Shown one piece after another: positions 16,872 through 26,728 of a stretch of DNA of 64,000 nt (the stretch's first letter is position 1; each line of letters starts with the position of its first letter). The notes beneath the pieces are model-generated. The model was not told where the DNA came from, did not search any database, and saw only the letters and a list, made by a program, of their open reading frames with translations. The translations under genes and the position numbers were made by a program. Origin of the DNA: Bordetella holmesii ATCC 51541. GTDB taxonomy: Bacteria; Pseudomonadota; Gammaproteobacteria; Burkholderiales; Burkholderiaceae_B. Where the stretch lies: positions 310,001 through 374,000 of the forward strand of contig CP007494.1 in the NCBI GenBank assembly GCA_000612485.1, in the 5' to 3' direction.

Positions 16872-19325
16872 GTGGTTCGATACGCAACGACAGCATCACA
16901 CTTATCCCCGTTATATGCCGAGCACCGCAGGCGTCAGCAACGCCAGGTGCCCTGGTTGCTGGCGTTGCTGTTGGCGTTGATGCTTACTTGCTTATCGGCC
17001 TTCTGGTTGCCTGCCGCACATGCGCAGCTTGCCCCTGAACCGGCCGCACAGTCCGCGACAACGACACCAGAGGCGTTGACTCCGGCCGCACTGGCCGACC
17101 TGCTGGACAATCCCGCCACCCGCGAGGCGCTCGTAAAGACCTTGCGGCAGCAGTCGGCAGGACAAGCGCCTGCCACCGCCACGCAGAAAGCTCCCCTGGC
17201 CGCTGCGGAGCCGGGGCTGCAAGAGCGCATGACCGACAACCTGCAGCGCTTCCTGACAGGCCTGGCCGCCGATACAGGTCAGGGGGTGGAAGATTTGCGC
17301 AAGCTCGCCTACGGGCAGAGCCTGCGCATGGACGGACAAACCGCCACTCACGTGTTCCTGCCGCTAGGCCTGACTGCACTTGCCACGATTATCGCTTTCA
17401 TTCTGTTGCGCCTGATTGCGCTGCGAATCTATACGCGCATCGATCACTGGGTGGCCGACTGCGCCCCCGAGACCACTGCTCGCCCCCTGCCCCTGCGGGT
17501 GTTGTACCAGCGCGCAGGAGCCATCCTGGGTGCGGTGGCCATCGATGCCGGCATCGTGCTGCTTGCCGCTGCAGCAGGCGGCGCAGCAGGGCTGTGGGGC
17601 ACGCCCGCCACGGGAAAACTGGACGCGCTGGCGATTTTGTTTCTGCGCGCGTTCGTCTCCGTCGAGCTTGTCAAAGTCGTAATACGCACGATCTTCGCCG
17701 TACGCCATCCCCACCTTCGCCTGCTGCCAATGGCCGACGAACATGCCAGGTACTGGAACGCGTGGCTCATACGCGTGGTGGCGATCGCCGGCTACGGCAC
17801 GTTGCTGGTCGCGCCGGTCATCGCAATCGCCCTTTCGCCAGCGCTCGGCCACCTGGCCAGCCTGATCATCATGCTTGCGGTCTATATCTACGCGGTCAGG
17901 GTGATCTGGCACAACCGCCAAGCGGTGCGCTCCCACCTGGAGCACCGAGCGGCTCATGCGGCTACCTTCATGGGTACGCGACTGCGATTCCTGTCGCGCA
18001 TCTGGCACATTCTTGGCATCGGCTACTTCACCATTTTGCTGGTGCTCAGCCAGATCGACCCGACCAATGCGCTGCCCTTCATGGCCCGGGCCACGCTGCA
18101 AACGCTGTTGTCCATCGGCGCGGGCAGTCTCATCATCCTCATGCTGAACACGGTGCTGGCAAAACGCATCCATCTGCCCGATGACCTGCGCCGTCGGCTT
18201 CCTCTGCTCGAGACTCGCGTCAACGCCTATGTGCCGGCCACCCTGAAGTTCATCGGCTGGATCGTACGGATCGTCATCCTCTTGCTCATACTGGATGCGT
18301 GGCATGCGTTCGATCTGTCGAGCTGGTTGGCGTCTGACCGCGGGGCAGCGGCCATCCGCATGGTGATCAACATCGCCATTGTGCTGCTCATCGCCACCCT
18401 GGCCTGGACCGTGATCGCCAGCGTCATCGAACACCGCCTCAGCCAAAGCGAAGGCTGCGGCATGCCCAGCGCGCGCGAACGCACGCTGCTGGCGCTGTTT
18501 CGCAATGCTGCTCTGATCGTCATCGTCACCATGACGCTGATGGTGCTCTTGTCGCAAATCGGCATCGACGTGGGCCCGCTTATCGCCGGCGCTGGCGTGG
18601 TGGGCCTGGCCATTGGCTTTGGCGCCCAGAAGCTGGTGCAGGACATCATCACCGGGGTTTTCATTCAGCTGGAGAACGGCATGAATGAAAACGACGTCGT
18701 GGAGGTCGCCGGCGTCTTCGGCACCGTAGAAAAAATGACGATCCGCTCGGTCGGCATACGGACGCTGGACGGGGGCTACCATCTGGTTCCCTTCTCATCG
18801 GTGGATGTTGTGGCCAATCACATGCGTGATTTCTCCTATCACCTGGGCGAATACACGATCGCGCATCGCGAAAGCGTTGACGACGCCATCGAACATATGC
18901 GCGCGGCGTTTGCCGAATTGTTGACCGACTCGGTCCTGGGTCCTGAGATCATCGAGGACATGACGGTTGCCGGTGTCACCGCCGTCAACGACAAGGGCGT
19001 CACCATCCGCATTCTCATCAAGACCACGCCCGGGATGCAGTGGGCCGTGCAACGCGGCTACAACCGCCTGCTGAAGAAACACTTCGACGCGGCCAACATC
19101 GAGCTGCCCTATCCTCATACGGTGGTGTACTTCGGCCAGGACAAGCGCGGGTATGCGCCTGCGACCAACGTCGTCATGCAACCCGAACGCCTCGATCAAG
19201 GAGAGAACGCCGCCGCGCCCGGACAAACCCGCCGGGCGCTGGAGCCGACGGATCGCGCCGACGATACCTCCGAGGTGCTTGGCAATGAGCTCGAGCTTCG
19301 TGACGAGCCGCCTCGCCAGGGCTAG
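16872..19325 (+). CDS. Large MscS-type mechanosensitive ion channel protein
   Basis: I placed the start at the GTG at 16872 because a strong AAAGGAGAG site lies six bases upstream, and the preceding frame is arginine/proline-rich non-protein-like sequence. The 817-residue protein has a signal-anchor (VPWLLALLLALMLTCLSAFW to AHA) and a periplasmic, Ala/Thr/Gln-rich region of about 130 residues. About ten membrane helices follow. The MscS pore and beta domain start near residue 575 (GLAIGFGAQKLVQDIITGVF, then NENDVVEVAGVFGTVEKMTI). The C-terminal cytosolic domain ends with a hydrophilic tail. Such channels open under hypo-osmotic membrane tension; the extra helices place it with YbdG/MscM-type relatives rather than minimal MscS. 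Confidence 0.88.
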   Translation: MVRYATTASHLSPLYAEHRRRQQRQVPWLLALLLALMLTCLSAFWLPAAHAQLAPEPAAQSATTTPEALTPAALADLLDNPATREALVKTLRQQSAGQAPATATQKAPLAAAEPGLQERMTDNLQRFLTGLAADTGQGVEDLRKLAYGQSLRMDGQTATHVFLPLGLTALATIIAFILLRLIALRIYTRIDHWVADCAPETTARPLPLRVLYQRAGAILGAVAIDAGIVLLAAAAGGAAGLWGTPATGKLDALAILFLRAFVSVELVKVVIRTIFAVRHPHLRLLPMADEHARYWNAWLIRVVAIAGYGTLLVAPVIAIALSPALGHLASLIIMLAVYIYAVRVIWHNRQAVRSHLEHRAAHAATFMGTRLRFLSRIWHILGIGYFTILLVLSQIDPTNALPFMARATLQTLLSIGAGSLIILMLNTVLAKRIHLPDDLRRRLPLLETRVNAYVPATLKFIGWIVRIVILLLILDAWHAFDLSSWLASDRGAAAIRMVINIAIVLLIATLAWTVIASVIEHRLSQSEGCGMPSARERTLLALFRNAALIVIVTMTLMVLLSQIGIDVGPLIAGAGVVGLAIGFGAQKLVQDIITGVFIQLENGMNENDVVEVAGVFGTVEKMTIRSVGIRTLDGGYHLVPFSSVDVVANHMRDFSYHLGEYTIAHRESVDDAIEHMRAAFAELLTDSVLGPEIIEDMTVAGVTAVNDKGVTIRILIKTTPGMQWAVQRGYNRLLKKHFDAANIELPYPHTVVYFGQDKRGYAPATNVVMQPERLDQGENAAAPGQTRRALEPTDRADDTSEVLGNELELRDEPPRQG

Positions 19326-19428
19326 GCCGACCCGCCGGGCCGGTCGTTTGCCTCGGCATGGCCGGTGTCTCTGCATCACTGCCTAGATACCGGCCCAGGT
19401 GCGCCGGCCAGGCTCGGCTAGCAAGGGC

Positions 19429-19695
19429 TCAGTTACCGTTGATCCAGTTTTCGGTGTCCTGGATGAACCAGGGCAGATTCAGACGTTCGCCTTCGCCCGA
19501 TTGGATCGTCAGGCGGCGATTGGACGGCGGCTGCCCCCGCCCCGGTTCGGAGCCCGCGTCTGGCGCACGCGAACGATAGTCGATGCCATCCTGTCCGCGA
19601 GCGGCTTGCCTGGCGCAGCCGGTGATCGACGCGCACGTCGCGAACACACACAACGCGACAAGCGCACGCGCACCGAAAACCAAGGCGTTATTCAT
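19429..19695 (-). CDS. Small putative lipoprotein
   Basis: The 88-residue product begins [20 protein letters not shown] and has a lipobox SITGC, so Cys would be lipidated at about residue 27. The mature part is short and polar (RQAARGQDGIDYRSRAPDAG ... LPWFIQDTENWINGN) and matches no family I know. An AGGAG site lies just upstream of the ATG at 19695. It follows the P-type ATPase gene on the same strand with 55 bases between, so read-through is likely. It converges on the MscS gene with 103 bases between stops and no clear terminator. Confidence 0.65.
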   Translation of the reverse strand: MNNALVFGARALVALCVFATCASITGCARQAARGQDGIDYRSRAPDAGSEPGRGQPPSNRRLTIQSGEGERLNLPWFIQDTENWINGN

Positions 19696-19750
19696 GACAA
19701 GTCTCCTGCCGACGGTTGTAGCGCAAGGTCTGCTGGCCGGGCGTACCGTC

Positions 19751-22513
19751 TCACGCGCTGCCGGCCAACGCACGATACATGGCAGGATACGCGCGCAGGG
19801 CCCACTTCTCGATTTCGATCGCCAGAAACACCACCACCGCGCCGCCCACAAGCGCGGGCCAGGCCATGGCTGGCAACGGCTCTGTCTGGAATATGGCCTG
19901 CATCCACGGGGCATACGTAAAGAGCAGTTGCAACACCAGCACCGCTGCGATCCCCAGCCACACATAGGGGTTGGACCGATGCGCGCGCCATGATAATGAA
20001 GAGTCGACCAGATAGCGGATATTGAACAGATAGAAAACCTGGCCCAGCGTAATGGCGTTGACGGCAGCCGTGCGCGCCATATCGTCGCTCACTCCTTGCG
20101 AGCGCATGACAAAAAAAGCGGCCAGCGTGTAGAGAATCAGCAACCCTCCCACGAAAAGTATGCGCCAGATGCCGAAGCGCGTGACGATGGGTCGATCCAC
20201 CGATCTCGGAGGCTGACGCATGACTCCCGGCTCGTGGGGTTCAAACGAGACTGCCAGCCCCAAGGCCACCGACGTCACCATATTCACCCACAACACCTGC
20301 GGCGCAGTCAGGGGCAAGGCCAGGCCCATAATGATCGCAATGGCAATCACCGCCCCCTGCGCCACATTGGTCGGCAACATGAACAACATCGCTTTCTCGA
20401 TGTTGTTGTAGACCGTGCGGCCCTCTTTCACGGCAGCGGCGATCGACGCGAAGTTATCGTCGGCCAGAATCATGCCTGCGGCCTCCTTGGTTACCTCGGT
20501 ACCCTTGATGCCCATGGCGATGCCGATATCCGCTTTTTTCAAGGCCGGCGCATCATTGACGCCGTCGCCCGTCATTGCGACGATCTGCCGGTTGGCCTGC
20601 ATCGCCTTGACCAACCTGAGCTTGTGCTCCGGACTGGTGCGCGCAAACACATCCACGTCGCGCACACACTCCTGGAGCGCGGCGTCATTCATGGCTTCGA
20701 TCTCGGCCCCGGTGACAGCCGTCTTACCATCTCCGATGCCCAGCATCCCGGCAATGGCTGCCGCGGTGACTTTGTGGTCTCCCGTGATCATCGTCACGCG
20801 AATACCGCCGGCATGGCATTCGCGCACGGCCTGCATGGCCTCTTTGCGCGGCGGGTCCATCAAACCGACCAGTCCCAGCAAAATCAGGTTATGCGGTAAG
20901 TCTGCCGGCCCCAGGTTGCCTGCCGCCAGGCTGGGGTGCGGCAGCCAGGCCAGCGCCAGCACACGTTCGCCCCGCGCGGCGAGGTCTTGGCCCTGTGCTT
21001 CAAAACGCTCGCGATCCAGGGGCATTGCACCATCACCCATCTGCTGCCGATCGCAGTGGGCCATGATGATTTCGGGAGCGCCCTTGACCAAAAGTATGTG
21101 TCCGTCTGCGCCACGGTTGAGCGTCGCCATGAACTTGTGATCGGACTCGAACGGAATTGCATCCACCCGGGGCCAGGCGGCAGTCTCTGGCCCAAGCTCC
21201 ATGCCCAACTTTGCCGCAAACGGATAAAGCGCGCCTTCGGTCGGATCGCCCTGCACTTTCCATTGCTCATCCACCCGGACCAACGATGCATCGTTGCACA
21301 GCAGGCTGACCCGCCCAAGCAAGCTCAGCGACACGGTATCTGCGGGCTGCCCCTGCATCGTCACCCGGCCCTCAGGCGCATAGCCATTGCCGCTGACGTC
21401 GTAAACGCCCTCGGCGGTCACGACCGAGGTAACCATCATTTCCATCAGCGTGAGAGTGCCCGTCTTATCCGAGCAGATACGCGATACCGCCCCCAGCGTC
21501 TCCACTGCCGGCAAACGACGGATGATGGCATTGCGCCGTGCCATGCGGGTCACGCCGATGGCCAGCGTGATGGTGATCAGCGCTGGCAGGCCCTCGGGGA
21601 TGACGGACACGGTGATGCCGACAATGGCCTGGAACAACTCGACAAAACTCAGGTGACCCAGCCAATGCCCCCAGGCAAACAGCACTACCGCCAGGATCAT
21701 GATCACTGCGGTGATCACATAGCCAAAGCGCGCGATCTGACGCAGCAGTGGCGTATCGAGGACGGCCACATCGGTCAACATCTGATTGATCCGCCCCAAC
21801 TCGCTGCGGCTGCCGGTGGCCACGACGACCCCGGTTGCTCGGCCGGAGACGACCATCGTGCCGGAAAATGCCAGGTTATGGCGATCGCCGATGGTCGCCT
21901 TGGCGGCCACGACCGCCACGGTTTTCTCCACCGGTACGGACTCCCCTGTCAGGGCCGACTCGTCAGTCAGCAGATTTTTCACGTCGACCAGGCGCAAATC
22001 CGCCGGTACGCGATCGCCTGACTCGAGCAACACCACATCGCCCGGCACGACATCGGCCGCGGAAATGAGGCGGCTGTGCCCCTCGCGCACGACCCGTGCC
22101 TCGGAGGAAAGCATATGCCGAATGGCGTCCAAGGCCTTTTCAGCGCGCCCTTCCTGGAAAAAACCGAGCAGGGCGTTGAGCACCACCACCGCCAGGATGA
22201 TGGACGCGTCCAGCCACAGTCCCAGCATCATCTTGATGAAACTGGCCACCAGCAGCACGTAGTTCAGGACATTATTGAATTGGGCCAACAACCTCATCAA
22301 AGGGTGTTTTTTCTCGCCCTGAGGCAACACATTGGGCCCGGACCGCGCCAGCCGGGCCTGCGCTTGGTCGTTGGACAGCCCATCGCGCACATCCACCGTC
22401 AGTGCCTGAGCCACCTCATCGGCCGTCCGAGCATGCCAGTTGGCCTGGCTGTCTTCGCCGGCAGGGATGGCCGTCGCATTGGGCGTTGCCGCCCGGCCGG
22501 TCAGGGATTCCAT
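19751..22513 (-). CDS. P-type cation-transporting ATPase (P2-type, calcium-pump-like)
   Basis: The 920-residue protein is a complete P2-type pump. The N-terminal cation-ATPase domain (LSNDQAQARLARSGPNVLP) is followed by the actuator motif LTGES, and helix 4 with SVIPEGLPALITITLAIG (the PEGL motif is typical of P2A calcium pumps and related P2 ATPases). The phosphorylation site DKTGTLT (Asp near residue 350), the nucleotide-binding KGAPE and the hinge MTGDGVNDAPALKKADIGIA are all present. The C-terminal six-helix domain ends near residue 900. It would use ATP to move a cation, probably calcium or manganese; the ion cannot be fixed from sequence. It is divergent from the FecI-type sigma factor gene, with the Fur box in the gap nearer the latter. 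Confidence 0.9.
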   Translation of the reverse strand: MESLTGRAATPNATAIPAGEDSQANWHARTADEVAQALTVDVRDGLSNDQAQARLARSGPNVLPQGEKKHPLMRLLAQFNNVLNYVLLVASFIKMMLGLWLDASIILAVVVLNALLGFFQEGRAEKALDAIRHMLSSEARVVREGHSRLISAADVVPGDVVLLESGDRVPADLRLVDVKNLLTDESALTGESVPVEKTVAVVAAKATIGDRHNLAFSGTMVVSGRATGVVVATGSRSELGRINQMLTDVAVLDTPLLRQIARFGYVITAVIMILAVVLFAWGHWLGHLSFVELFQAIVGITVSVIPEGLPALITITLAIGVTRMARRNAIIRRLPAVETLGAVSRICSDKTGTLTLMEMMVTSVVTAEGVYDVSGNGYAPEGRVTMQGQPADTVSLSLLGRVSLLCNDASLVRVDEQWKVQGDPTEGALYPFAAKLGMELGPETAAWPRVDAIPFESDHKFMATLNRGADGHILLVKGAPEIIMAHCDRQQMGDGAMPLDRERFEAQGQDLAARGERVLALAWLPHPSLAAGNLGPADLPHNLILLGLVGLMDPPRKEAMQAVRECHAGGIRVTMITGDHKVTAAAIAGMLGIGDGKTAVTGAEIEAMNDAALQECVRDVDVFARTSPEHKLRLVKAMQANRQIVAMTGDGVNDAPALKKADIGIAMGIKGTEVTKEAAGMILADDNFASIAAAVKEGRTVYNNIEKAMLFMLPTNVAQGAVIAIAIIMGLALPLTAPQVLWVNMVTSVALGLAVSFEPHEPGVMRQPPRSVDRPIVTRFGIWRILFVGGLLILYTLAAFFVMRSQGVSDDMARTAAVNAITLGQVFYLFNIRYLVDSSLSWRAHRSNPYVWLGIAAVLVLQLLFTYAPWMQAIFQTEPLPAMAWPALVGGAVVVFLAIEIEKWALRAYPAMYRALAGSA

Positions 22514-22648
22514 CTACGACTCCATGCACGTATGGGGACGATTCAATATATCGGATGCTGGCAAGACCGTCGAGCCGCCGGGGAGCCGGCCAAGTCATCG
22601 CCCGCGGACACGCAGTTCTTGCCTGCGTCTTATCTGTTCTTTACAATA

Positions 22649-22667
22649 AATAATAGTTATCATTTGC
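22649..22667 (+). promoter_or_regulatory. Fur box upstream of the first fecI
   Basis: AATAATAGTTATCATTTGC matches 13 of 19 positions of the GATAATGATAATCATTATC consensus, in a locally AT-rich stretch ending 12 bases before the fecI start. Iron repression of the whole fecI-fecR-receptor operon is therefore likely. Confidence 0.7.
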
Positions 22668-22679
22668 AAGTATTTTGCG

Positions 22680-23183
22680 ATGTCCTCCCCCAAGCACGCC
22701 CAAGTCGAGACGCTCTATGCGGACCATCACGGATGGCTGCAGGGATGGATGCGCCGCCAATTGGGTAACTCCTTCGAAGCCGCCGACCTCGCTCACGACG
22801 TATTCGTCCGGTTGCTGGGCCGCCCCACCATAGAAACCCGCGAGCCACGTGCCTACCTGAGCACGATTGCCCGGGGCCTGCTCGTGGACCACTGGCGCCG
22901 CCGCGAGCTGGAGCGCGCCTGGCTCGAGGTCCTGGCTAACACGCCGCAGGAATTGGCTCCTTCGCCCGAGAGCCGCATGCTGGTGCTGGAGGCGCTCATC
23001 AAAATCGACCAGATGCTTGACTCCCTCAAACCCAAGGTACGCCAGGCCTTTTTGTGGGCCCAGCTCGACGGCATGCGCTGTCCGCAGATCGCCGAACGGC
23101 TTGGCGTATCCCTGGCCACCGCCGAGCGCTACGTGGCGGCGGGTCTGCGGCAGTGCTATACCCACCGGTTTGGTGCGCCGTGA
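22680..23183 (+). CDS. fecI: FecI-type ECF sigma factor
   Basis: A 167-residue extracytoplasmic-function sigma factor: region 2 (LYADHHGWLQGWMRRQLGNS, ADLAHDVFVRLL, PRAYLSTIARGLLVDHWRRR) and region 4 (ALIKIDQMLDSLKPKVRQAF, GMRCPQIAERLGVSLATAER). The HHGWL motif is typical of FecI/FpvI-like iron-starvation sigmas. It would direct RNA polymerase to the downstream TonB-receptor promoter once the membrane regulator is triggered by a loaded receptor. The stop overlaps the FecR GTG start (GTGA), so the two are coupled. A Fur box lies immediately upstream. Confidence 0.93.
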   Translation: MSSPKHAQVETLYADHHGWLQGWMRRQLGNSFEAADLAHDVFVRLLGRPTIETREPRAYLSTIARGLLVDHWRRRELERAWLEVLANTPQELAPSPESRMLVLEALIKIDQMLDSLKPKVRQAFLWAQLDGMRCPQIAERLGVSLATAERYVAAGLRQCYTHRFGAP

Positions 23184-24160
23184 GCGAGGCCGGCATCATC
23201 CCTTCGGCTGTGGTCGACGAGGCCATCGCCTGGTCGGTAAAACTCAATTTCGGCTCGCCCGACCCCGATACCTGTGCGGCCTTTGAGCGCTGGTTTCGTG
23301 CGGCGCCCGCGCACGAGAGCGCCTGGGCGCGGATGCAGGCGCTGAACGCGGACTTCCACGCCGTTCCCCAGGGGCTGGCGCTCGATACACTCTCTGCCAT
23401 GGGCGCCGCTCACAGCCAACGGCAACTGCGCCGTCGCGCGATTCTCAAGGGCATGCTGGTGGCCGGCGGCGTGGCAGGCACAGGCTGGGCCGTACACGAC
23501 CACACCCCCTGGCAAAGCGTACTGGCCGACGTCCGCACCTCCGTCGGGGGCACCGACCGATTGCGCCTGGCGGACGGCACCCTGCTGATCCTGAACACCG
23601 ACAGTGCGGTGGACGTGCAGATGCAGGCCGCAGAACGCGTGGTCGTGCTCTACCGGGGGGAAATTTCCGTCGATACGGGGCGGGACCCCGCTTCGCCATC
23701 CAAGCGGCCCTTTTTTGTACGCACGCCTTTTGGCGCCATACAGGCGCTCGGAACCCGGTTCGTCGTGCGTCTGGGCGATGACTACGCCCAGGTCAGCGTC
23801 CAGCAGGACGCCGTCGCGTTGCGCCCGACCGATAACACATCGACCGTTGTCGCTCAGGCCGGGCAGACGTGGCAATTGCGCCGCCAGACGGCTCAGCAGA
23901 TGAGTGACCCGGCCATGGCTGCCGACGCCTGGGTGGCCGGCGCGATCGAAGGCAAGGACATGCGGCTGGCGGATCTGTTGGCCGAGCTGGCACGCTACCG
24001 CCACGGCCGCATCACCTGCTCAGCCGACATCGCCGATATAAAGGTATCAGGCACCTACCATGTCAATGACACGGATCGCGCGCTGAGTTTCCTGGCCCAG
24101 ACCCTGCCGGTGCGGGTGCGTTACTGGACGCGCTATTGGGTTGTAGTTCAGCCGGCCTGA
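23180..24160 (+). CDS. fecR: FecR-type transmembrane anti-sigma regulator
   Basis: The 326-residue protein starts at a GTG overlapping the fecI stop. It has an N-terminal DUF4880-like cytosolic anti-sigma region (AIAWSVKLNFGSPDPDTCAA, FERWFRAAPAHESAWARM), one membrane helix near residues 88-105 (AILKGMLVAGGVAGTGWAV), and a periplasmic FecR domain (LRLADGTLLILNTDSAVDVQ, then VRTPFGAIQALGTRFVVR). The C-terminal DUF4974-like part (KVSGTYHVNDTDRALSFLAQ) is the region that contacts the receptor's signalling domain. It relays ligand occupancy to FecI. Length is typical. Confidence 0.92.
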   Translation: MSEAGIIPSAVVDEAIAWSVKLNFGSPDPDTCAAFERWFRAAPAHESAWARMQALNADFHAVPQGLALDTLSAMGAAHSQRQLRRRAILKGMLVAGGVAGTGWAVHDHTPWQSVLADVRTSVGGTDRLRLADGTLLILNTDSAVDVQMQAAERVVVLYRGEISVDTGRDPASPSKRPFFVRTPFGAIQALGTRFVVRLGDDYAQVSVQQDAVALRPTDNTSTVVAQAGQTWQLRRQTAQQMSDPAMAADAWVAGAIEGKDMRLADLLAELARYRHGRITCSADIADIKVSGTYHVNDTDRALSFLAQTLPVRVRYWTRYWVVVQPA

Positions 24161-24248
24161 CAAAAAATAAAAATTTTTGAGGGGATTTGCGTTCTGGATC
24201 GGCCTACAGGGAAAGACACCTTTCAATCCGGCTCCTCAAGACTACGCA

Positions 24249-26726
24249 ATGAACCGCAATCGCACTTGCAAGACCGCGCGCCTAGCGCCTCTGCCCGCCC
24301 TGATATCCACGGTCTTTTCCGGCCTGCTCTGCAGCGCGGCATTGGCCTGGGTACCCCCCACGGCCCAGGCGCAAAGCGCTCCATCGGCGCAGGATACCGA
24401 CGTTGCCTTCGCGATCGAGGCAGGCCCCCTGGACCAGGCACTGAACCAGTTCGCGCGCACCGCAGGCGTGAATGTTTCCTTTGACGCCAGTCAACTGGCC
24501 GGCCTGCAGAGCCGCGGCCTGCAAGGCCGCTACGGCGCATCCAGCGGCCTGCGGGCGCTTCTGGCAGGCAGCGGTTTTGAAGGTGTGCGCCTGCCCAGTG
24601 GCGGTTATGCGGTGCGGCGCCTGCCGGCCGGCGCCGCCACCATGCTGGAGCCCGTCTCCGTCACGGGCCAGGAGTACCGTCTGCGTTCGGAAGGCACCGG
24701 ATCCTATACGACGCCGGCAGTCACGATCGGCAGAGGTGAACAACGGCTGCGCGACATCCCGCAGTCTGTCAGCGTGGTCACCCGCCAGCGCCTCGATGAG
24801 CAGAATCTGACCTCCGTATATGACGCGCTGGAAAACACCACCGGTGTCACCTTGCAGCAAAGTCCCCAAGGCGGCAAATATATCTACTCGCGCGGCTTTG
24901 ACAACAGCATCATCCAGTATGACGGCGTGCCATTGGAACGCAATATGTATGGCCGTGCCAGCAACTATTCGGGTGGCACGGCGTTCTATGACCGCCTGGA
25001 AGTACTACGTGGCGCGGCAGGACTGCTGCAAGGGTCGGGCTCGCCAGGCGGCGCGGTAAATCTGGTACGCAAACGCCCCCTGGAAGAGGACCGGCTCGCG
25101 ATCGAGACCAAAGCCGGAAGCTGGGACCGCTATGGCCTGCAGCTGGATGGCAGCAAGATCCTGAACGAAGACGGCAGCCTGCGCGGCCGCGCTGTCATCG
25201 ACCGGCAGGACAACCACTCCTTCGTCGATCGCGTCGATCTGCTCAACACCACCGTCTACGGTACGCTCGAGTACGACATAACCCCCCGCACGCAGGTCAA
25301 CGTGGGCTATAGCCACGAAGAGCTCAGCGGCCGCCCCTCGATTTCTGGCCTGCCGCGCTACAGCACCGGCGAAGAGGTGGATTTCAAGCGATCCACCAGC
25401 TATGCCGCTGACTGGAACCATCAGAAAACCACCAATCAAGGTTTTTACGCCGACCTCACCCACGCCTTCAACGATGACTGGCGTGCGAAGATCACCGGCG
25501 CCTATGTCCAGGAAAACCAGCGCCTCAAGTACACCGCCTCCAGCCGTGCCGTGAACCCCACCACGCAGATGGGCACCGTCTCGGCGGCACGAACGGTAGC
25601 GGATATCGACACTTCAGGCCTGGATGCGAACCTCACAGGCAAGTTCCGCGCCTTCGGGCGCACGCACGAAGTGGTGTTGGGCACCAACTATGGCCACAGC
25701 AAGATCGATACGTCTTACGCCTACCTGGTCAACTACGCCACTTTCAACGCCTTCCGGTTTGACCCGGACCTGCCAGAGCCCAGCACGGCCGCCCTGCGCG
25801 CCGGCACGGACGAAGTTCGCGATGGGTCCAACCGCCAACTTGGCTTTTACGGCACCACGCGCCTGCAACTGGCCGACCCCCTCAAACTTGTCTTGGGCAC
25901 GCGCTACAGCCGCTCCAAACGGATCTGGACCACCGACACCACGACCGCAGGGAAGTTGACCAACGGCCAGAAACGGCAGGCCAACGACCACGTCACGCCG
26001 TATGCCGGCCTGATCCTGGATCTGACTCCGCAATGGACGACCTACGTCAGCTACACGGATATTTTCCAGCCGCAAAGCGAAGTCAATGCGTCGGGCCAGT
26101 CGCTCAAGCCCATCGTCGGCGACAGCTATGAACTCGGCCTCAAGGGCGAACTGCTGGACGGCCGGCTGAATACCGCATTCGCGATCTTCCGCATCGATCA
26201 GAACCACCGCGCCCAGGTCGACTACAACACCAGCCCGACCTGCTCTGCGGACTACTATTGCTACACCGACGCCGGGAAGGTGCGCAGCCAAGGCTTTGAC
26301 GCAGAGGTCAACGGCGAACTGCTGCCCGGGTGGAATCTGTATGCCGGCTATACCTTCAATACGACCAAGTACCTGAAGGATCAGGACAGCGAGGGCAAGG
26401 CCTTCGCCTGGTACACCCCCAAGCATATCTTCCGCCTCTGGACCACGTATCAGTTGCCGGGCGACTGGAGCGCTCTCACCGTCGGTGGCGGCGTCAACGT
26501 GCAAAGCTCGCAGTCGCGCCAGATTGGAGCCACCACGGTTCAGGCCAGCGGACGTGCGGTCTGGAATGCATACAGCAAGTACCAGATCAACCGCAACTGG
26601 TCCGCTGCGCTCAATATCAACAACATCTTTAACAAGACCTATTACAGCGCCGTGGGCAACCTGGTCAACGGTATCCACTACGGCGAACCCCGCAATGTCA
26701 TGTTGACGCTGCGAGGCACGTACTAA
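24249..26726 (+). CDS. TonB-dependent siderophore receptor with signalling (STN) domain
   Basis: The 825-residue outer-membrane protein starts with a signal peptide (to AQA). An STN domain follows (residues about 50-110: IEAGPLDQALNQFARTAGVN, LQGRYGASSGLRALLAGSGF), then the linker/TonB-box region (MLEPVSVTG), a plug domain (LRDIPQSVSVVTRQRLDEQN) and a 22-strand-type barrel ending in LTLRGTY. The FhuE/FpvA-like plug features suggest a ferric siderophore substrate. The STN domain and the adjacent fecI-fecR mean it should signal its own induction. The start is the ATG before the signal peptide; its ribosome site is weak, and an 88-base gap separates it from fecR. Confidence 0.92.
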   Translation: MNRNRTCKTARLAPLPALISTVFSGLLCSAALAWVPPTAQAQSAPSAQDTDVAFAIEAGPLDQALNQFARTAGVNVSFDASQLAGLQSRGLQGRYGASSGLRALLAGSGFEGVRLPSGGYAVRRLPAGAATMLEPVSVTGQEYRLRSEGTGSYTTPAVTIGRGEQRLRDIPQSVSVVTRQRLDEQNLTSVYDALENTTGVTLQQSPQGGKYIYSRGFDNSIIQYDGVPLERNMYGRASNYSGGTAFYDRLEVLRGAAGLLQGSGSPGGAVNLVRKRPLEEDRLAIETKAGSWDRYGLQLDGSKILNEDGSLRGRAVIDRQDNHSFVDRVDLLNTTVYGTLEYDITPRTQVNVGYSHEELSGRPSISGLPRYSTGEEVDFKRSTSYAADWNHQKTTNQGFYADLTHAFNDDWRAKITGAYVQENQRLKYTASSRAVNPTTQMGTVSAARTVADIDTSGLDANLTGKFRAFGRTHEVVLGTNYGHSKIDTSYAYLVNYATFNAFRFDPDLPEPSTAALRAGTDEVRDGSNRQLGFYGTTRLQLADPLKLVLGTRYSRSKRIWTTDTTTAGKLTNGQKRQANDHVTPYAGLILDLTPQWTTYVSYTDIFQPQSEVNASGQSLKPIVGDSYELGLKGELLDGRLNTAFAIFRIDQNHRAQVDYNTSPTCSADYYCYTDAGKVRSQGFDAEVNGELLPGWNLYAGYTFNTTKYLKDQDSEGKAFAWYTPKHIFRLWTTYQLPGDWSALTVGGGVNVQSSQSRQIGATTVQASGRAVWNAYSKYQINRNWSAALNINNIFNKTYYSAVGNLVNGIHYGEPRNVMLTLRGTY

Positions 26727-26728
26727 AC

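Noticed and set aside
17364..18782. 472-codon minus-strand open frame antisense to the MscS gene
   Set aside because: Composition (Asp/Gln/His/Arg-rich, no hydrophobic core) is typical of an antisense shadow in GC-rich DNA.
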